Below, in pieces: positions 50,687 to 58,884 of a stretch of 64,000 nucleotides of DNA; position 1 is the first letter of the stretch, and each line of letters starts with the position of its first letter. Both the position numbers and the translations under genes were made by a program. The stretch comes from Anaerolineales bacterium (GTDB lineage Bacteria > Chloroflexota > Anaerolineae > 4572-78 > J111): positions 124,001 through 188,000 of the forward strand of contig JACKAT010000001.1 in NCBI GenBank assembly GCA_020634935.1, given 5' to 3'. A model generated the notes under the pieces. It saw only the letters and a list, made by a program, of their open reading frames with translations, made no database searches and was not told the DNA's origin.

Positions 50687-51073
50687 ATGCCAACCAACAT
50701 CAAACCCCATCAGCACTGGCTCCTCTGGGACGGTGACTGAGGCTTCTGACAACGGACATCCGTCTGGGTCAGACGGCAAGATTTACAAGCTAAATTTTAT
50801 ATCATACCTTATCAGGATTGCCCCTCTCCGCCGCTGACGCCGCAGCTACGCCGGGAGTGCGAGCAGGCGATTCATGTGATCAAAGCCAACGGTGAAGTGT
50901 TACAAGCGGGTCGAGCTAGCCTGTTTATTTTGGAAACTATCGGCTATCCCCGCTGGTTGATTCGGCCCTTGACTGGGCCGCTGCTGGTTTGGTTTACCGA
51001 GCTGGGCTATCGCCTTGTGGCCAATAATCGCGGGTTCTTTAGCAAATTTATGTTTACCAAATCCGATTCCTAG
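50687..51073 (+). CDS. DCC-family (DUF393) thiol-disulfide protein with two in-frame UGA: probable UxxU selenoprotein
   Basis: 128 residues if UGA is read through. The ATG (50687) follows AGGA. Codons 18 (50738-50740) and 21 (50747-50749) are UGA, and they fall exactly on the two cysteines of the family's DGDCGFC motif: the frame reads LLWDGD-UGA-GF-UGA-QRTSVWVRR. Everything else matches an intact DUF393/YuxK-like protein: YIIPYQDCPSPPLTPQLRREC, IHVIKANGEVLQAGRASLFILE, then GYPRWLIRPL. The frame is otherwise open to a UAG at 51071. A SECIS-like hairpin follows at 50760-50776. Family members are thioredoxin-like redox proteins. The alternative, a pseudogene with two nonsense changes, would need both to hit the catalytic codons. 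UGA is a normal stop in neighbouring genes. Confidence 0.8.
50760..50776 (+). promoter_or_regulatory. Bacterial SECIS-like element
   Basis: CCGTCT / AGACGG, a perfect 6-bp stem with loop GGGTC. The loop begins 16 bases after the second UGA and 25 after the first, within the spacing known for bacterial SECIS elements, and contains the GGUC of the E. coli fdhF SECIS apical loop, at nearly the same distance. One hairpin could serve both UGA codons. Confidence 0.72.
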
Positions 51074-51123
51074 TAACTCCTTATAGAGGCAACATCGCTA
51101 AAGCGATGACTACAAACTTTTAT

Positions 51124-51172
51124 GGAGCGACAAAGCTTGCTTTGTCAGATCAACGTTCAGCTTTGACGCTCC
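51124..51172. repeat. Branched hairpin repeat, family C copy 3
   Basis: GGAGCGACAAAGCTTGCTTTG and GTC, then a degenerate second hairpin and TTTGACGCTCC. Same plan as 7483-7542. Confidence 0.75.
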
Positions 51173-51183
51173 TTTACCTCAAC

Positions 51184-51219
51184 GGAGGCCAAAGTACGCT
51201 TTGGCCTCCGTTTTGTTTT
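51184..51219 (+). terminator. Rho-independent terminator after the selenoprotein candidate
   Basis: GGAGGCCAAAG-TACG-CTTTGGCCTCC, an 11-bp perfect stem with a four-base loop, then GTTTTGTTTT. Confidence 0.8.
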
Positions 51220-51316
51220 GGCGAATTTGCTTACATCGCTGAAATAGCTTGTAATACTTTCCGATCGGCATCGTACTAACTTATAGATATCCCGCCAGAC
51301 GAAGTGGTTACCGTAG

Positions 51317-51886
51317 ATGAGTAATTTTGCGACAATCCTACCCAATGAGCCGGCCCTGATTAAACAGTCGATGGTCGATGCCTCGGCTTTTGCGGCGGTT
51401 TATGACCATTACTTTGCCCGGATTTATAACTACGTTCGCTACCGCGTCCAAGAAACCGATACCGCCGATGACCTGACCTCGCACATCTTTGAACGGGTGT
51501 TGGTCAACCTCGACAGTTATCGTCCCGAAAAAGCGCCGTTTGCCGCTTGGCTCTTTGCCATTGCCCGTAACGCTGTCAACGATCACCTGCGGGCGCAGCA
51601 GCGCCGGCGCTGGCTGTCGTTCGAACGGCTGCGCGATTGGGCCGGCGGCGACCCGCCGCCTGGCGAGGTCGTCGCCGGCCGCGAAGCCCATCACCGCCTG
51701 TTAGCCGCGGTGGCCCGGTTAGGCAGCCGCGAACGAGACATCATCGCCTTGAAATTCGCCGGCGGCTTGACTAATCGCCGCATTGCCGAGCTAACTGGTC
51801 TGACCGAAAGCCACATCGGCGTGATTTTGTACCGAACCATCCGCCGTCTCCGCACTGAATTGGAAGCCCAGGGAGTTGAATTATGA
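51317..51886 (+). CDS. ECF-type RNA polymerase sigma factor
   Basis: 189 aa. Region 2 is seen at about 15-85 (FAAVYDHYFARIYNYVRYRV, TADDLTSHIFERVL, PEKAPFAAWLFAIARNAVNDHLR) and region 4 at about 125-180 (LGSRERDIIALKFAGGLTNRRIAELTGLTESHIGVILYRTIRRLR). It overlaps the next gene by four bases (ATGA), so sigma factor and membrane propeller protein are translationally coupled. The propeller protein takes the place normally held by an anti-sigma factor. Confidence 0.9.
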   Translation: MSNFATILPNEPALIKQSMVDASAFAAVYDHYFARIYNYVRYRVQETDTADDLTSHIFERVLVNLDSYRPEKAPFAAWLFAIARNAVNDHLRAQQRRRWLSFERLRDWAGGDPPPGEVVAGREAHHRLLAAVARLGSRERDIIALKFAGGLTNRRIAELTGLTESHIGVILYRTIRRLRTELEAQGVEL

Positions 51887-53790
51887 GTCCAAAGGATTTG
51901 GCCGAACGTTTCAGCCACGATGTGGATAACATGTTGCCAGAAGCCCGTCTATCCGACCCGCTGAAAAATCCCGGCGATTACCAGGCCAATCTTGATCTGG
52001 CCCGGCGGCTGGCTTCGACCGATTTTAGCCGGGACAGTCAGATTCGACACACCCTGAAATATCAACTACTGAATCAGATTGAGCATAAAACGGTTTCTAC
52101 GGTCGAGATTCCTGGCCCACTACGCCTGGTCGCCAATCTATTTACCCGCCGCCGCCCGGCCCGATCCCGATTGTCGCGTCCGGTCCGCTTCCGACCCCAC
52201 CCGTTAGCTTGGGTCGCTTTAGTCGGGCTGGTGGGCTTGCTAGGGTTAGGTTTAGCGGGTTGGTGGCTTCAACCGCAGGTCGGACCAGCCCTTCTAAGTT
52301 CGCTGGTCCGAATATTTTGGGGCGAGAACGACACCGAGCCGCTGCCATCGCATCAGTTAAGAGCGCAGTGGGAGTTTCGCGGGCAAGGCGGCATTGGCGC
52401 CGCCCCGGCGGCGGACGGCAATTTGATCTACGCCGGCAGTAACGAGGGGTACGTCTATGCGCTCGACCTAGAAACGGGCCAAGATGTTTGGCAGTTTCAA
52501 ACCCACTCACCTGTCGAAGTCGCCCCGGTGGTCGCCGGTGACGATGTTTATGCCAGCAGCGCCGCCACGCTTTATGCGCTCGATAAATTGACGGGTGCGC
52601 CGCGCTGGCAGTTCGATATCGATGTTTCAGCCGCGCCCGCCGTTGCCGGCGGCAGCGTTTACGTGCCGGGACAGGACGGCAATCTGGTGGCAATAGATGC
52701 CCGGACTGGTCAGGAACAGTGGCGCTTCGCGACCGGCGGGCCGCTGGCTTCGTCGCCGGTCGTGGCCGGTGATTGGGTTTATGTCGGCAGCCGGGATCGC
52801 TACCTCTACGCCATCGATAGAGGTAGTGGTCAGCAGCGCTGGCGCTATCGCACCGGTAACTGGGTTGCCTCGACTCCGGCGATTGCCGCAAATACGCTCT
52901 TTTTCGGCAGCAACGATGAATTTGTCTATGCTTTGGATACCGCCACCGGCGACGAAAAGTGGCGTTTCAAAACTGGCAATGATGTTTTCGCTTCGCCTGT
53001 TGTGGCCGATGGCGTCGTTTTTGTCGGTAGTTATGACGGGACCCTGTACGCGCTAGAGGCCGGCAGCGGCCGGGCGCGATGGCAGCTCAAAACCGGTAAG
53101 CCGATCAAATCCTCAGCGTTGGTGTTCGATCAAATGGTCTATTTTGGCAGCGGTGATGGCCAACTGTACGCCGTAGCCGCCCAAACCGGCCGTATTCTCG
53201 ACCAGTTGGACGCCGGCAGCCAAATTTATACCGATCTAATCCGCTCAGACCAAACGATCTTGATGGTTAACGGCAAAGGCCAATTATGGGCGGTTGAAAG
53301 TGCTGTGGCGTCGTCGCCGCAACAACCCGATAACCAGGTTCCGGCTGGAGACAGCCAACCCTCCCTGCCCGCCAATCCAACCTTTCAATTCACGCCCGGC
53401 GCCTGGTACGCTGCCGGCGATGACCGCGCGATTCGGTTTCATGGTCAAATCGTTGACGAGGCCGGCCATGCCGTCGATGGTTTCAGCGTGCAAATCGATA
53501 ACGGCTCCCTCAGCCTGCTATCGAACCCCAGCGGCCCTAACCGCTGGCAGCCGGCCGCCAGCGCCGGCCAATGGGAAATCGTTCTCGACAGCCCCGATCA
53601 GGCTGCCGGTTGGTGGTGGTTGACCATCGGGCGTTACGACTGTCCGGTTACCGCCGAATTCAACCGGCAATGTCGGCAGTTCGTCCCGCTGTCAGAGAGT
53701 GTCAAGGTTGAGGTGGTCTATCCCAACGAAACCGCCATTAATGCCGATTGGATTTGCCATACGGATTGTCAAGCCGGTATCAAACCTTGA
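51883..53790 (+). CDS. Membrane-anchored PQQ-type beta-propeller protein
   Basis: 635 aa. A cytoplasmic N-terminal part of about 105 residues precedes one transmembrane helix (about 108-129, LAWVALVGLVGLLGLGLAGWW). Outside lie seven or so propeller repeats of the type NLIYAGSNEGYVYALDLETGQ...WQFQT (about 155-470). A C-terminal beta-sandwich-like part (about 500-635) has two Cys pairs. The N-terminal segment is in the position of an anti-sigma domain, though no zinc-binding (ZAS) motif is visible. With the coupled sigma factor it suggests an envelope sensor; the signal is unknown. Confidence 0.83.
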   Translation: MSPKDLAERFSHDVDNMLPEARLSDPLKNPGDYQANLDLARRLASTDFSRDSQIRHTLKYQLLNQIEHKTVSTVEIPGPLRLVANLFTRRRPARSRLSRPVRFRPHPLAWVALVGLVGLLGLGLAGWWLQPQVGPALLSSLVRIFWGENDTEPLPSHQLRAQWEFRGQGGIGAAPAADGNLIYAGSNEGYVYALDLETGQDVWQFQTHSPVEVAPVVAGDDVYASSAATLYALDKLTGAPRWQFDIDVSAAPAVAGGSVYVPGQDGNLVAIDARTGQEQWRFATGGPLASSPVVAGDWVYVGSRDRYLYAIDRGSGQQRWRYRTGNWVASTPAIAANTLFFGSNDEFVYALDTATGDEKWRFKTGNDVFASPVVADGVVFVGSYDGTLYALEAGSGRARWQLKTGKPIKSSALVFDQMVYFGSGDGQLYAVAAQTGRILDQLDAGSQIYTDLIRSDQTILMVNGKGQLWAVESAVASSPQQPDNQVPAGDSQPSLPANPTFQFTPGAWYAAGDDRAIRFHGQIVDEAGHAVDGFSVQIDNGSLSLLSNPSGPNRWQPAASAGQWEIVLDSPDQAAGWWWLTIGRYDCPVTAEFNRQCRQFVPLSESVKVEVVYPNETAINADWICHTDCQAGIKP

Positions 53791-53893
53791 GGGCGAGGCC
53801 GGGGCTCACTCACCTATGCTTAAGGATATCGTGGCAACATTACCACCTATAGAATAATCCTGTAGAGGTTGCGCAGAACTACTCATTGACCTT

Positions 53894-55843
53894 ATGACCA
53901 AATTTGTCCCGCTCTCTCTTCTAAAATTTATGACGATAGCCCTGGTGTTCGTCTTGGCCGCTTGCCAGACAACCCCGCCTGCCTCACCCCCACAATGGCA
54001 GTGGGTTCGCGCTGAAAACGGGCTACCCCGCCAGGCTTCGATTGTGCTGACTGTGGCCGCCAACCTGCTTACCCCCGATCAGGTTTGGGCCGGTTACTAT
54101 GCCGCCGCAGGGCTGCTGACCAGCCAGGATGGCGGCCAAACGTGGACGACTGGCGGCTCCGGTTTAGCTGACAATCCGATTTTTGATGTGCTGCCGTTCC
54201 CATCGATGGGCGAAAACGAGCCTGTGGTGACCTTATGGGCCGCCGCTCGTGACGGGGTGTTGGCCAGTTCTGACGGCGGCCAAAATTGGCAATCGGCGTC
54301 GGGCTTACCGGCGGTCACGGCTTTTGCTTTGGCCGCCGATGCGCAGGGCCATCTCTACGCCGGTTTCGACGGAGTGGGCATCTTCACCCAGGCCAAAGAC
54401 GGCGCATGGCGGTCAATTGTGCCTGCGGATTCAGAATTGGCCTCAGCCGCCGTCATCTCGCTGGCGGTGTCCGGCGACGGGCAATATCTTTACGCCGGAA
54501 CATCGGGCCAGGGCATTTTTGCCAGCCGGGATTATGGTCGCCATTGGCAGGCGGCGTACGAGGGCAAATATGGCAGCAACATGGCGATTAATCCAACAGA
54601 TCCTCAAACCGCCATCGCCAGCTTACGGGATCAGGTGGTGCGCACTCAGGATGGCGGGCAATCCTGGCCGCCTATCGCCTCATTGCCTTTGAAATTTGAT
54701 GAAGCCACCTCATTTTTGTGGCTGGACGACGGCCCGTTAATCGCCGGAACCAGCCAGGGCCAACTCTATCGCAGCAGCGATGGCGGGACGACCTGGAGCC
54801 GGGGCGGGGCCGGCTTACCGTCCGGCGGCGTGTTAGATTTAGCCGCGACCGCGCTCCCGGACAAATCGTATCGACTTCTGGCCGCCACATGGAATGGCCT
54901 GTATGGCAGCGACGACCTGGGCCAGACGTGGCAAAACCTGGCCCCGAATTTAGGCCCGGTGAACGCCCGTGCGCTGCTCACGCTGGCCGATGGCCTTTTG
55001 CTGGGGACGGGAGCCGGACTCTTTCGCTGGCAAGCTGATGCTCAAACCTGGCAGTCGGCCACCGATGCCATTCACTCCGGTGGTATCCAATCGCTCACCA
55101 TCGATCCCACCGATTCGCAGCGAATTTATGCCGGTAGTTCCGGCGACGGGATGATTGCCAGTCGCGATGGCGGCGTAACCTGGCAGCCCGTGTCTGGAAC
55201 GGGCGTCGGCATTCCGGCGCTGGCCGTCGATCCCCTCGACTCCGATCATCTGTATAAATTGGCGGCGTGGGAGCGGGTCTACGAAAGTTACGACGCCGGC
55301 CAAAATTGGCTGGCTCGCTGGAATGGTTTGGGCGATGTGCTGGAAACGGTCAGTCTGGCCGTCGATCCAGCGGGGAGTTTTATTTATGTCGGCACCGAAG
55401 ACGGCCTGTTTCGGGCCGAGGGCAGTAAGCCGTGGGATTTGACCGCCCGTACCTTATCCGGCCAATCGATCCTCGCGCTGCTGGCTCAATCCCCGGCCAA
55501 CGGCTCGGCGCTCATCATCGGCACAACCCGCGGCGTATATCGCAGCTTTGATCACGGCGACACCGTCGAAGGCCCGTTCGATACATCGCCGGCTGCCGGG
55601 TGGGGGCGGGGTCTTGAGCATATTTCGGTCACCGCCTTACTGGCCGACCCGCGTCACGCCGAAACCCTCTATGCCGGGACAGCCTATCACGGCCTGTACC
55701 AATCGAACGACGGCGGGCAAACTTGGCTGCCCATCGGGCTGACCGGCCTGACCGACACGGTCATCGAAGCCCTGGCCTGGGGCCCCAACAACGATCTATT
55801 TATCGCCGCCGCCAACGGCGTTTGGCGAGGTACAACCCCGTGA
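53894..55843 (+). CDS. BNR/YCF48-type beta-propeller lipoprotein
   Basis: 649 aa. Lipoprotein signal with lipobox LAAC (Cys at about 24). The rest is a series of sialidase/BNR-like Asp-box repeats (SQDGGQTWTTGG, SSDGGQNWQSA, SRDYGRHWQA, SSDGGTTWSRGG, SDDLGQTWQN, SRDGGVTWQPV, SNDGGQTWLP), enough for one or two propellers. Probably an extracellular binding protein or structural scaffold rather than a sialidase. It overlaps the next gene by four bases (GTGA). Confidence 0.82.
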   Translation: MTKFVPLSLLKFMTIALVFVLAACQTTPPASPPQWQWVRAENGLPRQASIVLTVAANLLTPDQVWAGYYAAAGLLTSQDGGQTWTTGGSGLADNPIFDVLPFPSMGENEPVVTLWAAARDGVLASSDGGQNWQSASGLPAVTAFALAADAQGHLYAGFDGVGIFTQAKDGAWRSIVPADSELASAAVISLAVSGDGQYLYAGTSGQGIFASRDYGRHWQAAYEGKYGSNMAINPTDPQTAIASLRDQVVRTQDGGQSWPPIASLPLKFDEATSFLWLDDGPLIAGTSQGQLYRSSDGGTTWSRGGAGLPSGGVLDLAATALPDKSYRLLAATWNGLYGSDDLGQTWQNLAPNLGPVNARALLTLADGLLLGTGAGLFRWQADAQTWQSATDAIHSGGIQSLTIDPTDSQRIYAGSSGDGMIASRDGGVTWQPVSGTGVGIPALAVDPLDSDHLYKLAAWERVYESYDAGQNWLARWNGLGDVLETVSLAVDPAGSFIYVGTEDGLFRAEGSKPWDLTARTLSGQSILALLAQSPANGSALIIGTTRGVYRSFDHGDTVEGPFDTSPAAGWGRGLEHISVTALLADPRHAETLYAGTAYHGLYQSNDGGQTWLPIGLTGLTDTVIEALAWGPNNDLFIAAANGVWRGTTP

Positions 55844-57366
55844 AACTTTACACGCCCTATCCCCCGCCCTTCATTCCACATCCCACGTTCTACATTCTAC
55901 ATTCTACATTCTACATTCTACTCATCACCCTCTTTTTCCTCAGCGCCTGTTCCACCACCCCGGCCACCCCTCGTTTAGCCGCGCACACCCTCAAAGTGGA
56001 TGATCGCTTGCTCCAATTGGCCCAAGAGGCCGAGTTTGATACCATTGTTCAAGTTTTCGCCTGGCGTGAGATCGAACCGACGCAGGATCAGTTTCACTGG
56101 CAGGCTGCCGACCAAATTGTGGCCGGGGCGGAGTTTTACGGGCTGGATTTGATCGTTCGGCTTGACCAGCACCCGGCCTGGGCCAGCGCGGTCGATTTAT
56201 CCCTGAACGCGCCGCCGGATAAATTGGCTGATTACGAAGATTTTGTCCGGCGCGTGGCCGAGCGGTATCGCGGCCGGATCAAAGCCTACATCATCTGGAA
56301 CGAGCCGAATCTGGCCATCGAGTGGGGCGGGCAGCCGCCGGATCCGGCGGCGTTTGTCGATTTGATGCGCGTCGGTTACGACGCCGTCAAAGCCGCCGAT
56401 CCCGCGGCGCTGGTGGTTTCCGCCGGATTGGCTCCGACCAACAGCCGCGATGCCTCGGCGATGGATGACCGTGAATTCTTGCGGGCGATGTATCAGGCCG
56501 GCGCGGCGGACTACTTTGACGTGCTGGGCGCTCACCCGTACAGTTTTGGTTTGGCTCCGGCCGCCTTGCAAAGCGACAGCGACCACCCGGCCTTTGGCCG
56601 CCTGGCCGAACTGCGGGCCATTATGGCCGAGAACGGCGATGAGGATAAGCCGGTCTGGATTACGGAGCTGGGCTGGACCATCGATCCGCCGCCGGAGCAG
56701 GCTGATATCCAAGTCAGCCTGGATCAGCAAGCGGCTTATCTGACCGAGGCGTTGAACATCATTCGTCAGGATTGGCCCTGGGTAAAACTGGTGACCGTCT
56801 GGAATTTGTCGATGCCGGGCGCTGATGATCCGTTTGGCGGCTACAGCCTGCTTGATGAAAGCGGTGCGCCGCGACCGGCCCTGGCGGCCTGGCGCGAAGC
56901 CGCCGGCAGCCGCGCCGAACGCGGCGTAGCGCCGGCTCGCCCCCGGCCGCAAGACGAGATCAATATTTTGGGGCAAGATGTCATCATTCATCTGGGCGAT
57001 ACCGATTTGCAGCCGCCTTGGTGGCCGCTGTTTGGCGGGCGCAAGCCCAGTTTAACCTGGACCGGCGCGTTTTATGTGACTGAACCGGGTTCAAGCGACT
57101 GGCGGCTAACGTTGGAACTGATGCAGCAAAACGAAATTGGAGCCACGGTGGCTATTAACGGCGTGCCGCTGTCGCCGGATTTACCGCAGCAGGATTTTAC
57201 CCGCCGCTGGCTGTCGGTCCAGCGCCGGGCGCCGGTTGAGCTGCTGCGAGCCGGTTATAATGAAGTGACCTTAACTACGGTGCGGCTTTTGCCCGATGCC
57301 CAGCAAGATGAGTTTGTGTGGGATGATTTTCAGGTGAAGCATATCTCTCTGGTCCGTGGTCAATAA
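55840..57366 (+). CDS. Glycoside hydrolase clan A-like lipoprotein
   Basis: 508 aa from a GTG (55840) overlapping the upstream stop. Signal peptide with lipobox LSAC (Cys at about 37); its first part is encoded by a CTACATT heptamer array (55885-55921). The TIM-barrel shows clan A features: FAWREIEPTQDQFHW, IIWNEPNLAIEW with the acid/base Glu, DVLGAHPYSFG, and WITELGW with the nucleophile Glu (GH39/GH5-like). After about residue 390 a carbohydrate-binding-like beta domain follows. The substrate is unknown. Last gene of the sigma-propeller operon, before the hairpin at 57370-57404. Confidence 0.83.
   Translation: MKLYTPYPPPFIPHPTFYILHSTFYILLITLFFLSACSTTPATPRLAAHTLKVDDRLLQLAQEAEFDTIVQVFAWREIEPTQDQFHWQAADQIVAGAEFYGLDLIVRLDQHPAWASAVDLSLNAPPDKLADYEDFVRRVAERYRGRIKAYIIWNEPNLAIEWGGQPPDPAAFVDLMRVGYDAVKAADPAALVVSAGLAPTNSRDASAMDDREFLRAMYQAGAADYFDVLGAHPYSFGLAPAALQSDSDHPAFGRLAELRAIMAENGDEDKPVWITELGWTIDPPPEQADIQVSLDQQAAYLTEALNIIRQDWPWVKLVTVWNLSMPGADDPFGGYSLLDESGAPRPALAAWREAAGSRAERGVAPARPRPQDEINILGQDVIIHLGDTDLQPPWWPLFGGRKPSLTWTGAFYVTEPGSSDWRLTLELMQQNEIGATVAINGVPLSPDLPQQDFTRRWLSVQRRAPVELLRAGYNEVTLTTVRLLPDAQQDEFVWDDFQVKHISLVRGQ
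55885..55921. repeat. CTACATT heptamer array in the signal-peptide region
   Basis: Four to five tandem CTACATT units encode the FYILHSTFYILL part of the lipoprotein signal. The same word occurs in the hairpin at 50592-50670 (CCTACATTCCACG). Confidence 0.7.
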
Positions 57367-57369
57367 AAA

Positions 57370-57404
57370 AACCTTCTCAGACCAATAAGCCGTCTGAGAA
57401 GGTT
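57370..57404 (+). terminator. Terminator-like hairpin after the glycoside hydrolase
   Basis: A perfect 13-bp stem AACCTTCTCAGAC/GTCTGAGAAGGTT with a nine-base loop. The A-rich stretch before it gives a T tail on the minus strand, so it may work in both directions. Confidence 0.65.
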
Positions 57405-57449
57405 CAAGGTGATGCGAGACGAGGTGAAAGCGGATCATTCAAATCCATT

Positions 57450-57582
57450 ATGAGTTACGCAGTTCAAAAGGTGACAGTCACTTTTTGCCAAAAATAAACG
57501 TCCGGTTAGCCCAAACAAGTCGATTTATCACGTCTAAGTGACTGTCACCTGGTTCGATACCCCCAACTGCGTAAGTCCTATC
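57450..57582. repeat. Palindromic repeat, family A copy 3
   Basis: Outer ends TGAGTTACGCAGTTC (57451-57465) and AACTGCGTAAGTCCTA (57565-57580); inner pair AGGTGACAGTCACTT / AAGTGACTGTCACCT. The outer ends match copy 1 at 3559-3694 but the inner pair is a different one. Confidence 0.78.
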
Positions 57583-57584
57583 CA

Positions 57585-57908
57585 TTACGTTTGCGGTCGG
57601 GCAAAGAATCCCAGGTAGCCGGCCAGCAAGGCGATGACCGCGCCTAGAATAATCGTTGCCCACATAGCCATCGCCACAGCGCTGAAACCGAACATGAAGG
57701 GCGCGAAGACGGCCAACAACCCCACCACGGCGGCGACGCCGTATTCCCAGCGGGCGGTGTCTTTGCTTAAGGCTTTGTAGAGCGAAACCGCCGCCACCAC
57801 CAAGCCCAGAATCATACTGGACCAGAGAGCCGCCAGGTTTTCGCTGTAGCCCAGAATAAACGGCGCAACGATCAGAATAGCGCCTAAAATACCGGTTAGC
57901 CAATACAT
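57585..57908 (-). CDS. SPW-repeat membrane protein
   Basis: 107 aa, four transmembrane helices in two similar halves (GILGAILIVAPFILGYSENLAALWSSMILG and AVVGLLAVFAPFMFGFSAVAMAMWATIILG, read in parts). The paired helices with a W after a small residue are typical of the SPW-repeat family of unknown function. ATG start with AAAGGAGG upstream. Single-gene unit. Confidence 0.8.
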   Translation of the reverse strand: MYWLTGILGAILIVAPFILGYSENLAALWSSMILGLVVAAVSLYKALSKDTARWEYGVAAVVGLLAVFAPFMFGFSAVAMAMWATIILGAVIALLAGYLGFFARPQT

Positions 57909-58069
57909 ATTGGACCTCCTTTTATTGAACCCAAAACCCCAAAAATTATTTTCTCTCTCTTTAAACTATAACACGCTTGGGGTTTCATCCCAAGCGTGTT
58001 TTTACGCATTTTTGATCGGGCAAAATGACCTGATTTGGCCCGGCCAGGCGGGTAAAATAACGTGAAACG

Positions 58070-58200
58070 TGACTGTCACCCAGGATAGGACGAAGCTAAA
58101 GGTGACAGTCACTTGAGCGCACTAAATCGACCTATTCGAATGACTCAGAGGCTGATGTATCGACAATAAGTGACAGTCACCTGGTTTTGGCGTAAGTCCT
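58070..58200. repeat. Palindromic repeat, family A/GTGACAGTCAC, copy 4
   Basis: Inner arms AAAGGTGACAGTCACTTGAG and AATAAGTGACAGTCACCTGG; ends GATAGGACGAAG and GGCGTAAGTCCTGAT are a degenerate outer pair. It lies at the 3' side of the NarL-type regulator gene. Confidence 0.65.
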
Positions 58201-58203
58201 GAT

Positions 58204-58857
58204 CTAGTCCCAATTAACCCACCCCTTTTCTAAGGCCACCACCATCATCTCAGTTCGCGAGTGAATATTGAATTTGTTATAAATATGGCCCAGATGCCCG
58301 TTAACCGTGCGCGGGCTAATATGCAGTTTTTGACCGATTTCTTTGTCACTCAAGCCCTGGCACAATAGCTGCAAAACTTCAATTTCTCGCTCGGTTAAGA
58401 GGTGGTGCAGTTCGTCATCTGCCGGGTCGGGACCGGCGCGTACCAATCGATCGATTACGCCTTTGGCCGCTTTGGGGCTGAGGATGGTTTCGCCTCGGCT
58501 GGTATGCCGGATAGCATTGAGCAAATCTTTAGGCGTGCTATGTTTGCACAAGTAGCTGGTTGCGCCCAGAGTCAGCACATTAACCGCCTGAGACACCTCA
58601 CAATCCAGGTCTAAAATAAGAATTTTGACGGCCGGTTTGCGCTCGCTTAGCTGCTGGATGATACCGGCCGCGCCGGCCAGCGTGCCATCGAGCACCAGCA
58701 CGTTGGGTTCAAATGTAACCGCCAGATCGATGACCTCGTGCTCATCGCCGGTGGCGCCAACCAGCTCAACAGTGGGGTCGTCGGTTAAAAGCTTGAGCAG
58801 CCCGGCCCGAGTCAAATTATGCCGGTCGACCAGCAGGACTTTAATGGGGGGCGTCAT
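58204..58857 (-). CDS. NarL/LuxR-type response regulator
   Basis: 217 aa from the ATG at 58857; a TTG three codons earlier is possible. Receiver domain (about 1-120) with Asp in NVLVLDGTLAGA; the usual first acidic pair is reduced to one Asp (LLVDRH), so phosphorylation may be weak. The LuxR-type HTH at the C-terminus is clear: LTEREIEVLQLLCQGLSDKEIGQKLHISPRTVNGHLGHIYNKFNIHSR, read in parts. A transcription regulator following the Crp/Fnr-type gene on the same strand. Confidence 0.87.
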   Translation of the reverse strand: MTPPIKVLLVDRHNLTRAGLLKLLTDDPTVELVGATGDEHEVIDLAVTFEPNVLVLDGTLAGAAGIIQQLSERKPAVKILILDLDCEVSQAVNVLTLGATSYLCKHSTPKDLLNAIRHTSRGETILSPKAAKGVIDRLVRAGPDPADDELHHLLTEREIEVLQLLCQGLSDKEIGQKLHISPRTVNGHLGHIYNKFNIHSRTEMMVVALEKGWVNWD

Positions 58858-58884
58858 AGTTTTCAACCTATGATCCTATCCCGG

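Noticed and set aside
50876..51073. Separate 65-aa gene starting at GTG 50876
   Set aside because: It is the C-terminal half of the DCC-family frame that begins at 50687 and passes through two UGA codons.
50687..51073. Global recoding of UGA, or a simple pseudogene
   Set aside because: Other genes in the window end with UGA, and the only two UGA codons fall exactly on the catalytic cysteines with a SECIS-like hairpin behind them. A pseudogene remains the main alternative until selB/selC are found.
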